This document shows, piece after piece, positions 1 to 13,059 of a DNA stretch of 64,000 nt. Numbering within the stretch: the stretch's first letter is position 1; each line of letters opens with the position of its first letter. The DNA lies in NCBI GenBank assembly GCA_019914995.1, contig CM034133.1, positions 2,976,001-3,040,000 of the forward strand, in the 5' to 3' direction. A program made the position numbers and the translations under genes. The notes under the pieces were generated by a model. It saw nothing but the letters and a program-made list of their open reading frames with translations. It was not told the DNA's origin and searched no databases. Origin of the DNA: Acanthochlamys bracteata. Lineage: Eukaryota; Streptophyta; Magnoliopsida; Pandanales; Velloziaceae.

Positions 1-268
1 ATAGCCTGTATTTTCTTACTTGTATGAGTGAATGCCCATACTGTTTCTTTTATTTTTTAAATTCCATCTTTTTCTGTATTTAGTTTGCGATTTATCATAG
101 AGTATGAAATGTATAATTCTTGTTGTGCATATATTCTGGTTGGAAGCATAAATCACATCGGATTAAGGACATTTACTTTGTTACCTTCAAATATAGCAAA
201 ATCCAGAAACCTAGAATAGCTGCTCTCATGAAGTAATGATTAATGTGATTGTGGGAGTTTCTTTTCAG

Positions 269-2516
269 AACCATCCAATGCTTGCTCGAGAATATGAACG
301 TGTAAGGGCTGGAAGGCCTCCAGCGACCCTGGAAATGTCCCGGTATGCTGTAGAACCTCCTCAACCAAGTAAGTGGAATGATGTCTCTGCTTGGAGGCAG
401 GCATTGCGAAATGCTCAAAGCTCCTTACAGCATCAAGTCATACGGTATGTAGCTATTTTTCTTTATGTGTTTAGATTAGATTCGGACATTCAAGGCATTA
501 GCTTCATGTATATACGCATAGCACTAACGTGTGAAACTTGTATGACCAATACTTAAGTGTGCCTGAGCTGCATCTGAGACTTCTATTCGTACTTCTGATG
601 TTGTGAATGATGCCACACTGCTATAGTCATGCATGCAACCATATGTCAGAGATGTTTTTTATATGTTTCAAGTCAATTCTGAGTCTTTCTAATTATGTGG
701 TTTAAGGTAAATCTAGGAATGTTTGTAAGGTTAGCCCTGGATCATTGTTTGATATGACTGCTTAGCATCACATCTTTACCTTGCCTTCTGTTTATCTGAA
801 CTTGGTTGTGTGTAAAATAAATATAAATATAAATATAAAAAAAAACTCCATGAAAGATTTAGAATAGGCTACAAAATGTTCGGTACTTGATTTATCTACC
901 TATAGTCAAAGGGCAGAGATTTAGACCTATACCCTGGCAACGGATGCTACACATTAAAGATTATCAGAATTCATCTCCCGGTTTATGTTTCTGTTGTTAT
1001 TGTTGTCTAACTGCTAAATTACATACTCGCCTTTGTTGAATATACTCCAAATTACTCTAAAATAGACCGACTTTATTATTGAATTTTATTTTTTCATATT
1101 ATTATCAAATAGTTTCTTGAGCATACATGTAACTCCTGTAATTCTGTAATTATAGTTACAAGTAATGTGGTCAATTCTTCTCACCAATTATTAGGGACTT
1201 GTTATAAGTAAATCAGTCAAGAAAATACCTTCCCTGTATTTCGTCTATCTCTAAATGCCAACCACCTCTTTCTTTACTTCATAGTTGGTAAATATGATCT
1301 TTCTCGGACATCCTTAATAATTTAACGCAAACATTTAGTTGTATTTGATCTTGGTTTCTTTTGTCAGAATTGAAAATTTAGAACTTATGTTGAAGCATGG
1401 TGTTGATGTATGGAAACAACAAAATAAACAACTGGAGGTATTTTTATCCAGGTATTTTCTTTTCCAGTTTAATGTCTTCCTAAATATGCTTCAAATTCAG
1501 TTGTTCCCTGTGCTGGCCTCTCATTATGATTTGGTCTGAATTTGAACTTTTCAGTATATGTCTAGGACTCTAAATGAGTTATGAGCCTCATTACCACATT
1601 ACGTGATGAGTTTTCAAGTAAAATACAATTTGTGTAAACAGAACTTGAAAGACATAGGGAATACAGTAAAAATGGAAAGACAAGCATGATATGGCACATA
1701 GGAGATGCTAATACAAAAAAAATAACGAACCTTCCTGTTGGATGATGTCTTTTAGATTTACCTTAAGTCTATGAAGGTAGGACAAACTGAAGAAGGGTGT
1801 AAGTTTTAATGCGGAAAGTTAGCTTTGCATTTTATATCAAAATTTCGCAATCACACCCTAGTGAACTGGTGGTGTTTGAAGCTATGCTTCCTTTACTACA
1901 ATCAACGAATGTTGTAGTTAAGGATGTGCCTCAGTAACTCAAGAAAATTGCAGTAAAATGACCCAATGGAAATGTTTTTGTACTGTGTCATGAATCATCT
2001 ACTGAACTTGGTGTTCATCTGAGTAAGATCTCAAGTAGGAATACTCACAATCTAAGATGCTTCATCAGTGCCTTTATATAGTATAAACCAGTTTCATGAT
2101 TACCTAACACGGCCTTCACCTCAGACTGCAATCTACAGCTACGGAATACAACGATAAAATAGAGGCAGTAAACCGTGAAAGAAAATTCCAACAGGTTCAC
2201 TTCGACCAGCATTTGAATCTTGACAGAACAGCTCAGTTAAAATCTTGTTACCTGACGCTTTTTGGTTATACAGCAAAACGCAGGTGTGCAATTGGACACC
2301 CTTAATGCACAATGGAGGGAGCTTTGTGAAAAGAACATAGCAATTCAAGCTGCATGTGTTGACCTTGAGAACCATATTTCACAGCTCAGATCAGAAGCAA
2401 AAGAAAGGTTTGTCTTTACTTTATGGAGTTGCCTTCTTGCTTTATGAGTGGTACTGGCAATCTAATTTCGTGTTCTTTGCAGTGGTTTGAACTTGGATGG
2501 AAATGATAAAGCATGA
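269..2516 (+). CDS. MOS4: SPF27/BCAS2/MOS4 pre-mRNA-splicing factor, 3' part (5 exons, 5' end outside window)
   Basis: Coding exons are read as 269-444, 1368-1451, 2125-2194, 2274-2407 and 2483-2516, with TGA at 2514-2516. All junctions are GT-AG and phases agree across each one. The spliced product (about 165 residues here) contains [18 protein letters not shown], then [19 protein letters not shown], the LEVFLSR segment, [12 protein letters not shown] and [12 protein letters not shown]. This matches the plant homologue of BCAS2/SPF27 (MOS4), a coiled-coil core subunit of the Prp19/NineTeen (MOS4-associated) complex in the nucleus, needed for spliceosome activation and plant innate immunity. 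The donor of the second exon is taken as CAG/GTATTT at 1452 rather than GAG/GTATTT at 1438, because only the first keeps phase with the exon at 2125. Upstream exons are missing because the window starts inside the gene. No frameshift or stop is seen. Family identity is confident; the final short exon is slightly less so. Confidence 0.88.
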
Positions 2517-3571
2517 AGTTCCTGACACTGTTTCCCTGTTAGAATCTAATCATGAACTTTCTTGAGTCTCTGTTCTATGCATTCAAGCTAGACTTAAAAG
2601 GTTAGGTAGCTCGAGTTTTGTTGAATCACTGAATGTTGCCGCAAAGTTCCATGATGGATTGAGCTCCGACAGTTGGCGTGTATCAGCTGTTGAGAAACAT
2701 TTTTGTTGACAAGGAACTTCCATGTATCCAGTAATTTCTTTATGTCCCATTTTGTATTGCCACTTTGTGCATGCATAGCCCAAGATGAACTTCCAAAATC
2801 TTTGCTTATATACGCTTGACAATTCTGCCATTTCAGCTATCCAACTTGTAGTTTGCTTAGGACCATTTGTTCTAAGGAGTTTATCATTTGATGCTCAAGA
2901 GAATGCAAGAATGATGAGAGAGAACCATGGCAGCAAGATGAAGCTGTATTGAGGGAGCCAAGTCGCTGTCCTTCAAAATAACAAAGGTTCTGTCGTGGCT
3001 GCTGTTGTAGTTCGAGTTCATCTCTAAGTCATCAACAGAGAATGTTGTTGGTTGCAGGAGTGCTGACATCTCTATATCATTCCCAATTTTATCAAATTTC
3101 TCCGAAGAGACTGCATAAGAGCTAACATAAACAAGCGCAAATCACAGAATCGATTCTAAAGTTCGCGGTCATCGCTAGGAATTCTATGAAAACCAGATAT
3201 CATGACAATTAACACTCAAGAATATGATATTTTGCAACATATGGGCCTTTAACTGCACAATCTAAACAGAAGAGTCTAGCTAGGGAAGTTTGAGTGCATT
3301 TTAAAATACTTTTTAAATAACTACTATTATGTATTAATAATTATCTTATTTTGATAATTTATATAAATATTTATTATGATTATTAATATTAAGAGACAAG
3401 CTGAATTGTTTAATTGTATAGGAGATAAGTTTGAAAATAAGAAGTAGGAGTGAAATTTTCTTTTATTTTTAAGAGCAAAATTTGTTGAGAAACGTGTTCA
3501 TTCTGAAAAATTATGATTTATAGCTTATTTTTTAAAGCGTTTATAAGCAACTTATTTCATAAAAAAAAGCA

Positions 3572-3670
3572 CTTAAACGGTGCGCTTATTACTGCACAAT
3601 ATTTTATTAGTAAATATTAGGTAATAATACAAACATCACAAATATTACAGTAATAAGCGCACCGTTTTAG
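3572..3670. repeat. Short hairpin element with near-perfect 23-bp terminal inverted repeats
   Basis: The 20-mer at 3575-3594 (AAACGGTGCGCTTATTACTG) is the exact reverse complement of 3648-3667. Extending three bases outward adds one mismatch, giving arms 3572-3594 and 3648-3670. The 53-base loop is AT-rich. There is no ORF. It looks like a tiny MITE or a stem-loop; I could not find a convincing flanking duplication. Confidence 0.7.
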
Positions 3671-4252
3671 TAATATTTTTAGAAATATTCCTGTACAATT
3701 TTTAACTCATTCAAACTTGTTTTTTTGTCATGGATTACTAATCATTATCTTATTTGCATTTTTCCTCATAGACCTTGCATTTTGTCTTTTTTATTTCTGA
3801 CGCTGCTCTTCCAGGTTGAGCTGATTCCAAAATTTGACAGGTCACAAAAGGAACCTTCACTTTTTGCCAGCACTGGTTCCAACTTTGTTGCTGAATGGTT
3901 CTTCTGGAACTTCGGTAGCAAAATTTTTTCACTTCTGGAACTTTTTGCCAGCACTTTATCCTTACATTTTTTCACATCACACAAAAGTATTTGAATCATG
4001 AAAAAGTAGCAAGCATGTCTTAACACGTTCTCTAACATATTTAGTATAATAAGTTCCTTCCATTATCTTCTTTTAATCTAATGATAATGTAAAAGCAACC
4101 ATTATCATTGTTTTACAGGAAGGAAATTTACAATCTCCGACGAGGGAGGTAGGTGTGAAACCAATAAAGTTTATAACAATCGATTAAATAATATCCTTTC
4201 ATATTCTGGAATAAGTAAATGTTACGTACCTTATTTATTTTATATACATTAT

Positions 4253-4479
4253 GGGAGTGTTTAAAACCATTTATAAAATAGATTTTTTTAAAAATAAAAA
4301 TAGTTTTATTATTTTAAAAAATAAGTTCTTTTTTTTAGCTAAAACATAAATAAATAATAAAAATTTTATTATATAAAAATTTTCTAAATAAATTATTTAA
4401 ATACTTATAAAAAATATATTAAAAAATATTAATTAAAAAAATAAAAAATAGTTTTTTCGGTAACCTGAACCAAACGACC
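4253..4479. mobile_element. Tourist-like MITE relic
   Basis: An AT-rich block bounded by GGGAGTGTTTAAAACC on the left and CCAAACGACC on the right. These resemble the degenerate ends of the other MITEs in this window. The interior has the shared alternation of poly-T/poly-A and TTTTATTA motifs. No clear target duplication, so the boundaries are approximate. Confidence 0.5.
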
Positions 4480-4849
4480 TTTATATAACTAGAATGAGAC
4501 CTCAAAGCTTATTTTTAACGAGTTAGAGCTTGTTCAGGGTAACGTTTTTTATAATGCAAATCTTTTTTTTTTTTTTTGGAGTTGAAAAAGTTTTAGTACT
4601 ATAAAAATGTATTTAAATTTTAAAAATAAATAAATTATGCATTATATAATTATTATGTACAAAAGTTCTAGAAGATATAATTTTTTTACGGATGCCAAAC
4701 AAAATCCTTAGTTCTTCAACAGAACAAATGAGATCCTTTAATAATTTGTTTGAACTAAATCCTCAAATATAAGAAATAAATAATAATAATATAATAGTGA
4801 GAATTATAGTCTCATAAGGTGCTTCATACGTAATGATGTAGTGTGTTTT

Positions 4850-5060
4850 TTCTTATTCATATTTTAATATATAATTTTATAAATATTTTAAATTTAATTT
4901 AAAATTTTTAAAATATAAAAAAATTATACATAGTGAATTTTTTATTACATATTCTTATTATTTTTAAAAAAAAAAAAAATAAAAAAATTATTTTTCAAAA
5001 GAAACAAAAATATATCTATTATTAAGAAATTTATTTTATAAACATTTTCAAATACCTACG
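4850..5060. repeat. AT-rich MITE-like remnant
   Basis: A stretch of mixed A/T runs with the same internal word pattern as the better-bounded elements (TTTTAATATATAATTTTATAA, then AAAAAATTATAC, then TTTTTATTACATATTCTTATT). Ends are degenerate and no TIR is convincing. Listed only as a probable family relic. Confidence 0.35.
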
Positions 5061-6588
5061 ATCAATATGTTTAAATCTTCACTTAATGTCAAATCTAAAA
5101 GATATTTTGTTTATAAAAGAATATGAAGAATTTTTTCTACAGTTATAAGTTATAAATTTTATAGAAATTTTTACTATATAAAATAAACATCACTTTCTGT
5201 ACTTGTTAATTAAAATATAACATAAGAATAAAAACTTCAAATTTGTAACTGTCTTATCCAAATATTTGCGCTGTTTGCGGCTTCGCCTAAAATGTTTCTT
5301 CGGTAAAAAACCAGACGCATATAAACGGTGTGTATGGTAATTTCAAATATAAACGTTGTTAATTATTAGCAAAAAAGCTGAGCAATTTTTGTTGTTTAGA
5401 TATAAGTATTTTAAAAGGCGATAAAAATGCATTCATATAAAAACATGTTCCAATATATTAATTATCAAATCAAATAATTTAATATTTACAAATTTAATCT
5501 GATAAATATAAATACAATAATGCATTTAATTTAAATCTATTTTATTAAATTCAAAGTAATTTGGTAATTAAAAATGTGACGTGTTATAATATATATTTTT
5601 GCACAAATATGTTTTTTATTCAACCATTTTTTAAATATTAGGTAATCCCTAAACCTACATTATGATAGTGTTTGAAAGTGTTTTTTTAATTCTTTTCAAT
5701 TCTAATTATTATTAATTAGAATGAAGGCAGGTTATCATGCTGTTGATTCTAGAAAAGACTTGATTAGGTAGCTTTTGATTCTCTTCTCTGTCATTATTAT
5801 CATTCCATCAACTGGGAGTATTATTTTATTTGTCATAACAATTCAAAAGCGGTGATTCTTAAGAGGACCTACCCAATAATACCACGACCGCAGCTGCATC
5901 ATCTTGCTGTAGCATCTAACCAGGCAGTCCACGAGTAGCATCGATCGCTGTAGCTCGTGTTCAATTGCAACACGTAGTAGCCGAACATTTTCTAAAGTAA
6001 CTAGAACATCTCAGAAAAACTAGAACTTCTAGCTTTTAACTAATCAATATTCACAAGAAACACGTACGTACTTATTAGGGAAACAACGACAATAACTTCT
6101 GGAACTAAAACACTATACTGATAAAGTCCTGTATCACTATCAAAGACTTACAGACTGCATAGCTAACCAATACATGAAAGCCACCCACTTCAGTTAGTTG
6201 AGCGCAATTTCCAGCAATTGCCTAATCAAGCTCTAATCAGTTGTCAATCGTATCAGAAATTCAAACAGAATAAGATGATGTTTTAGAATAATTTTAATTT
6301 AATTTTTAATTTATGAGTAAATGTTTTATAATATCTTATTACAATAATTTTTTATATTCTAAAACTTTTATAAATTAAATATTTAAAATATAAAAGTAAA
6401 ACTTAAAATGCATTATCAAACGGTGCATAAATGAAAGCATTGTTTGCGACTGTTTGCATAAATGATATTCGTTGAATGATGAGTTTGAAAAAGAGAAAAA
6501 GAAAAAAGAAGAACATTGTTTTCCCACAAATAAGAATCCAATTTCCGCAACTACCCCTGTTTATTTTTTTTAACCTCATCGCGTTACT

Positions 6589-6596
6589 TATATAAT
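6589..6596 (+). promoter_or_regulatory. TATA box of the MATE transporter gene
   Basis: TATATAAT lies 113 bases upstream of the ATG at 6709, which leaves room for a short 5' UTR starting near 6620. Placement is by sequence and distance only. Confidence 0.5.
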
Positions 6597-6708
6597 GGCA
6601 AAATCGAGAAATAACAAAAAGCACCTATTCGTCACCATAAAACTCTTCTTCCAGTCAATCATCTAAAAAGCTTCCCTTTACACCAAGTAGAACAAAAAGA
6701 GAAGAAAA

Positions 6709-9700
6709 ATGGAGGGAGGGAATGTTCACGAGAAATTGGTGAAGAAAGGAGAAGAAAGTGAAGAAGACAAGGTTTCGTTTGCGACGAAGCTATGGGAAGA
6801 GAACAAGAAGCTTTGGGTAGTAGCAGGGCCATCAATCGCTACTCGTTTCTCGACATTCGGTGTCACCGTTATCAGTCAGGCATTCATCGGACACATCAGT
6901 CCAACAGATCTTGCTGCTTTCTCTCTCGTTTCCACTGTTCTCATGCGTTTCGCTAATGGAATCCTGGTAAACTTTTGTTCTTTTTCTCTTTGATCGCTTT
7001 TTGGTTTTAAAATTATGAGGAAAGATTTTGGTTGGTCGGGAACTTGGATTTGGAGCTATTAATTAGATTAAAAATTCGTAATGCTTTCTGAAGGAAATCA
7101 AAGCGGGAGACGAAAAGGTTTTGATCTTACTCTTAGTGGTATTAAATTGATTGGATGATCTTTTTTAGTTATCCTTCGAGTTGCCACATGGAGTTGTAAA
7201 TGATGGAAATCTTTGAGTAGCTTGAAGTTGCTAGCTCTCATGGAGAAATAAATAAATAAAGTAGAGGTACCGTTTCTCTTTACTATGTGCTAATAAAACT
7301 TTTCGGTTAACAAAGTAAATAGATAGCGAAGGTAGAAAGAGCAATTTCAGAACTCCAATATTCCAAATGTCTAATTAACTTTATGACAAATTGGGACTTT
7401 GTCCACTAAGTCATTGCTTCTGTTTTTTCTCCTTTTACAGAAAATAAGAGTAGATTATATTTAAAAAATTGAAAATTTTTCTTCAGATTCTCTTTTTCAG
7501 GTTTTGTATTGTATTAGCAAGTCTCTTGCAACCATAAATTGCAACAGCAGTCTTCCTTGGACCATAGCACTAAGTCTTCTTCTTTTGCCACTAATATTTG
7601 GATACTTAAAGCTTTTGTTATTAATTCTTCCAGCTGGTTTGTAGCCTCTGAAGGAACGCAGCATGTATTCAAAATATAGCAACTCAATTTGATAACTGTT
7701 TGACTTGCTAATGTGAAATTTCTAGTTACGAAAATTCTCTTTGCTTCTGAATGAGAGAAGCTAGATATGTAGATTTTAGTAAACTTTGTATTGCTTTGAG
7801 TGGTTATATCTATCAAATGGATAAAGCTGTCGTCCTCTCTTATTTAGATTCTTGGCTAATGTTAGTCTTCAATGAATAAAATTAGATGGGATTGATAGGA
7901 CAGTATCATATTCGAAAGGGCAATGTTCTTTTCACATGCAGCCATGAAGCTAGTTGTTGGGTCTTTTTTTGATAAAGTGGAACCAAACTAGACATTTGGA
8001 GCTGAAATCACTATCATGATTCTGTTGATCACAAAAGTTGGAACTTACATTGATATTTATACTATTTGACTTGGATGGTTATTTCTTTCAGCTCTGTCAG
8101 GGTGGGCAATATTGACTTTAATGCATTTGGTGTCTAACCAAGCACTTATGGGTGGTTAGGGCATCCCCTTTTTCAAAGGATAGGTCAAGGGTTCGAATCA
8201 CTGGCCGTGCCAGTTTGTCTAAACCAAATAACATTGGTGTCTGTGGCACCCCAGAATTTTATTGTGGGGAATATCTAAAACCTGTGGTCTTGACACCAGT
8301 TATGAAAGGACAAGATATGTGCTTGTAATGGGAACATTGGCATTCATATATTTCAAGTTTATGACACAACCAAGTATGTTTAAATTAGTGTATCTGAGAG
8401 AACCGTTCATGTTAGATTGTCAAGTATTCAGGCGTATGTAGTTGTCATAACCTTGTTCTTTAATTTCTAACCATGTTAGTTGACGTTTTGTTAGCTTATA
8501 TAACTTATCTTGAACAAATACATTTGAATGGATTACATCAGGATCTGCCTGAGGAATCAACTTATAATTATCTAGATTTATAATGTTGGAACAAGTACTA
8601 CAGAGTACAACGACAAAGTAGCATCTACCAGTGTCTTTTTTTTTTCCATTGAAGTAGTTGTGCTCCTTACTGCAAGTGGGGAATGAAAAATTTTCAAATT
8701 GTAGAATGGCCTTGTACTTTATCAAGGCAAAGCATACATGTAACTCTAGACAGTTTTATATAATGGTTAAGAAGAAGAGGAGATTCTAACTGCTTGCAGT
8801 TTACTTTAATCCTTGTTAATTACTGCTTTCTTGAGTCTTGTAGAGATTTGTGATCTTATTATTTGTAAGGGATACATTCAATAAGCACGATAGAATGAAC
8901 AATGAATTTCTTGTTTCACTCATCTTAGATGCATATGAAGTGGATGCTAGTGTATCATAGTTATGGTTGTTTGCAGTAATGGAATGGTGGCAACTGGTTT
9001 CCATCTGTTTAGATAAGATATTTTCGTATTCCCTCCTCGATTGTCATGGAAAGGTTCTCTAAATAAATTGCTTCTCTTCTAATGTAACCAAATAAATTGG
9101 TACTAGAGCATTGCATTGCAGAAAAACTGCATGGGTTAATCTTCACACCATAGAAGTTTAGGTTCAGCATCATTATCAGATTTATTATTTTTCCAAGCAT
9201 TCTCCAAACAACTTGCACAAGATTAAGATGAAAATCATTCTTAACTCAAACAACTTATAAGTTTTGTACAACTCGTTTAAATGGCTTGATGGCTATTGTC
9301 AAATGATTACAACTTTCTATTTAACTACATTATGGCAGTACTAGTTGCAAAGTTTGCTTATACGTGTTAGTCTCTACCTCAATCTAGCTTGGGATGGCAA
9401 GTGCACTAGAGACACTGTGCGGGCAGTCATATGGCGCAAAACAGTATCACATGTTGGGAATTTACCTTCAAAGATCATGGGTCATCCTCTTCCCTTGTAC
9501 ACTGTTGATCCTCCCAGTCTTCATCTTCACATCGCCAATTCTCCAGCTACTTGGCCAAGAAAAGTCAATTGCAGATGTGGCCGGTGTAATTTCCTTGTGG
9601 TTCATTCCGGTTTTGTTCTCTTACATATGGGCGTTCACCTTGCAAATGTACCTTCAAGCTCAAAGCAAGAACTTCATCATTATGTACCTTGCGATCGCAA

Positions 9701-11592
9701 CACTTGCTATCCACCTCTTTCTATCTTGGCTTTTGACGTTGAAGTTCAGTTTCGGGCTTGCAGGCGTTATGATTTCCATGATCCTCTCAATGTGGATTCC
9801 TGTTTTAGGACAACTTGCATTTGTGTTCTTTGGCGGATGTCCTCAGACTTGGGCAGGTTTTTCTTGGCTTGCCTTCAAGGATGTTTGGCCGCTCGTTAAG
9901 CTCTCTCTGTCTTCCGGAGTCATGCTCTGGTGAGTTTTCACATCTTTTCCCATGTGAAACTAGCATGAGAAAATCATGTTTGGAATTTAAGCAAATTCAC
10001 TGTTTAAACTTGTATTTTGGTTCTCATGTCCCTGTGTTCTTGAATTTCTCATCATAATCTCTATTTGCAGTCTAGAGCTTTGGTACAATACTATTTTAGT
10101 CCTTCTAACTGGAAACATGAAGAATGCTGAAGTTGCCATCGATGCCCTCTCCATTTGGTATATATTTCTTAATCGTTTTCTGCAAATATACCAGAGCAAG
10201 TGTTCTTTCTACTGCTTCAACATGATTTTGACTTCCATATTCTCATCCGTTTGTTGTTGACAGTCTCAACATTAACGGCTGGGAGATGATGATTTCCATT
10301 GGTTTCTTGGCAGCAGCAGGGTAATTTCTTTGCACTTCATTTTTTAGTTGGAATTTCTTTCTTATTGCACCCTAGATGTCTCCTTCTCTTTCCCCAAATG
10401 TTCTGTGCATTTACTTTGAGATTTGTATTTAGGAAGGGCTTAATAGTGGAACGGTTACAACTTCAAACCAGTTTTTAGCTGACCTGTGTTTGGAGGATAC
10501 CATCTTCTAAATTAAAGCTGATTCAGTTATTTATCTTTTTCTTCTCAACTGGATTGCAGTGTGAGGGTCTCAAATGAGCTGGGTGCTGGGAGTGCAAAAC
10601 GTGCAAAGTTTGCTATTCTCAATGTGGCATCAGAATCCTTGCTCATTGGCATCATCCTGTTTGTGCTGTTTCTCGTTTTCCGTGGAACTCTAGCTTATAT
10701 ATTTACGGATAGCATTGAAGTGGCAAAAGCAGTCAGTGCTCTATCTCCTCTTCTAGCATGGTCCATACTTCTGAATAGTATTCAGCCAGTGCTCTCAGGT
10801 TACTTTCTTATTGCAATTGCTCCTTGTAGTACTTGCTTTTCTATATCATCTTCATTTGCAATTTTTACAATTTGTTTTAATGTAAATAATGATGCAGCTG
10901 AGTACTTTGATCTTCTTTGGCAGGGGTTGCTGTTGGTGCAGGCTGGCAAGGCATAGTTGCTTATGTAAACGTTGCTACCTACTATCTTATCGGCATTCCT
11001 CTTGGCGCCATCCTCGGCTATGTCGTAGACCTTCACGTTCAGGTAAATGATAGTTACAAGTATCCTGTCTCAAATCGCTGATGTTCACTTACACCAGCGT
11101 CGATTATCCTGTAGCAAATAGCTGTCTAATGAGCAAGCTAGTCATATCTTTGTTGCCATACAACACGAACAGAAGCATTTTACTCATTGTTATTTGACAA
11201 CTTATTCCTAATTCCTGCTTGACATTTTATTTGGTAGAGATGGAACTGAGTCAGTTAAGAGTTTTTAATTGACATCTGAACTCTTGTTGCTTACCGTGCG
11301 TTGCACAAATACAGGGAATCTGGATAGGGATGCTCTTGGGAACAGCTCTTCAGACTCTTATTCTGATGTTTATAACCTGGAAAACAGACTGGAACAAGCA
11401 GGCAAGTTAGATGAATACTACTTGGCTGCTTAGAGTTGTGGCAGTTTGTTTTCTTCCTTGACCCATGAGATTCTAACCATTTGAATAAATTATCTGCAGG
11501 TAATTACAACTCGAGAACGTGTCAATAAGTGGTATGCCAAGGAGAATGACAATGGAGAAGCTACGGACCGTAATGGAGAAGACGCTGCTTGA
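6709..11592 (+). CDS. MATE family efflux transporter (DETOXIFICATION/DTX type), complete
   Basis: Eight exons: 6709-6966, 9388-9929, 10071-10157, 10264-10320, 10560-10798, 10924-11042, 11315-11401 and 11500-11592. They sum to 1482 nt, or 493 residues, the usual MATE length. MATE proteins are membrane antiporters that export organic cations, flavonoids or other small molecules using H+ or Na+ gradients. Recognisable segments are [17 protein letters not shown] near the N-terminus, [16 protein letters not shown] early in exon 2 (the MATE signature), [13 protein letters not shown] in exon 4 and [17 protein letters not shown] in exon 5 (second-half signature). Hydrophobic stretches fit about 12 TM helices. 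The acidic/basic N-terminus and the charged C-terminal tail are cytosolic-like. Intron 1 is long (2.4 kb) and holds a SINE-like insertion. The last intron begins GC (CAG/GCAAGT) instead of GT. Substrate and membrane cannot be told from sequence. It resembles the Arabidopsis DTX21-27 subgroup by eye only. Confidence 0.92.
8118..8300 (+). mobile_element. Probable tRNA-derived SINE in intron 1 of the MATE gene
   Basis: GGTTCGAATC at 8190-8199 is a good RNA polymerase III B box. About 40 bases upstream, GGTGGTTAGGGCATCC resembles the tRNA-derived head common in plant SINEs. A CTGTGGCACCCCAG segment follows. No clear poly-A/T tail or flanking duplication was found, so the ends are approximate. Confidence 0.42.
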
Positions 11593-11869
11593 TCAAAAGA
11601 TCGTTCAGAAGTGAAAACAAATACCACAACACTGGACAGCTTCATGTTGCTTAAGTTTTGCCTCCCTCACTATTTTTTTTCTTGCTTCAACTTGTTTGGT
11701 GTTGGATCCAAGTTTGGTGATAAAAAAAGTTTTGAGGGGAGTTTACATGCATCATACACTATCATCCTCGATAGTGAAATGAAGTTCGAGTCTGAATGGT
11801 AGAGCTACTGTTAGGAAACACTACGCCCAAATTATCATGTACATAGACGATTGTGGTTAGAAATGTGAG

Positions 11870-13010
11870 GCGGAATTTGGCATTACTTATTATAAAAATA
11901 ATTATTTTAAATTTTATTTTAAATTTTTAAATATATTTTTTATAAATATAGTAAAAAAAATTATTATTTATTTTTTAAATATAAAAATAAAGTTTTATTT
12001 TACAAAAATTTATTTTAAAAATAAAAAAATTCCTAAACGTCTTCAGAATGGGTAAACTACGTTTTCACTGCTTGAGACCGCATACCTGTCTACTTTGATG
12101 TGCTGTAAAGAGTGCTCGGAAGTGTTTATAAAATATAATTTTTTTTAAAAAAATATTTTTAATTTTTTAAAAACAAATTATATATTTTTATTTTAAAAAA
12201 ATAATAAAAATATATAATAAAAACTTTTGTTACGTAAAATTTTTATATTTTTAAATATTTATAAAATATATATTAAAAATATAAAATTAAAAATTAATAA
12301 ATTTTATTAGAGAAACGTAAAAATAAACGCCCCCTACTCGGCTCTCCTTGAAATGTAAGACATATCCAAAGTGTTCAACCGCCGTTAATACTATTTACAT
12401 TCACATTATTTCCGAGGATGTTAGAAGATTGTTTCTGTACTAAAGCACTGCAATCGTAATAAACTCTAACAACAGCAAATTTAGTTGGTTTGGAAAATCT
12501 GCACGAGCAGTATTGAACCTTAACAAATACCATGCACTTTCTACGCTGATTGCCGGAACAAATTAATACTGGATCAATATTACAAAAATAAATATCTGTA
12601 GCTGAGAAATTTGGGAGCGTTTTGAAAATTTTTTATAAGTATTTTTAAAAATAAAAAATACTTTTATCTAAAATCTAAAAAATAATAATATTTTATTATA
12701 TAAAATATAAAAAATTGTTAAATGTTTATTGGAACGTAACTCAAACAATTCTAAAATCGCTCAAAATAAAATAAATTGTTTTTTTGAAGTATCTTTAAAA
12801 TAGAATTTTTTTGAAATAGAAAATATTTTTATTTTTTAAAAATAAGTTTTATTTTTTATCTCAAAAAAAATATACAATAAAAAAATTTCACTATAAAAAA
12901 TTTTAAAAATTTTAAAATAAATTTTATAAAATTATATAAAATATGTATTAAAAATATAAAATTAAAAATTAAAAACTGATTTTTTTGATAAGCTGAACGA
13001 AACAGCCCAA
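11870..13010. repeat. Cluster of AT-rich Tourist-like MITE relics
   Basis: At least four adjacent or overlapping blocks: about 11870-12050, 12112-12335 (left GGAAGTGTTTATAAAA, right AATAAACGCCCCCT), 12607-12765 (left GGGAGCGTTTTGAAAA), and 12742-13010 (right GAACGAAACAGCCC, whose complement reads GGGCTGTTTCGTTC). They share the internal A/T word pattern of the bounded MITEs at 20183, 20434 and 25729. Individual ends are approximate and some may be nested. Confidence 0.5.
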
Positions 13011-13059
13011 AAAACAGCAACCGGGCAACGGCGGGGAAAGGGTTTAACAAAGAGGAGGG

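Larger units (their letters stand above)
2517..6588. other. Intergenic spacer, AT-rich, with MITE relics
   Basis: About 4 kb between the SPF27 stop and the transporter promoter. The first ~300 bases are probably the SPF27 3' UTR and flank. The rest is strongly AT-rich from about 3300 to 5700, with long A/T runs and no coding exon that I can support. The hairpin at 3572-3670 and the MITE relic at 4253-4479 are listed separately. A less AT-rich stretch at about 5850-6250 has no recognisable content. Confidence 0.6.

Noticed and set aside
3725-4038. Overlapping ~90-codon frames on both strands
   Set aside because: No recognisable motif, no splice context, low-complexity Phe/Leu-rich translation of AT-rich DNA.
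9345-9899. 184-codon plus-strand open frame
   Set aside because: Alternative frame across MATE exon 2; the MATE frame carries the conserved motifs and proper splice phases.
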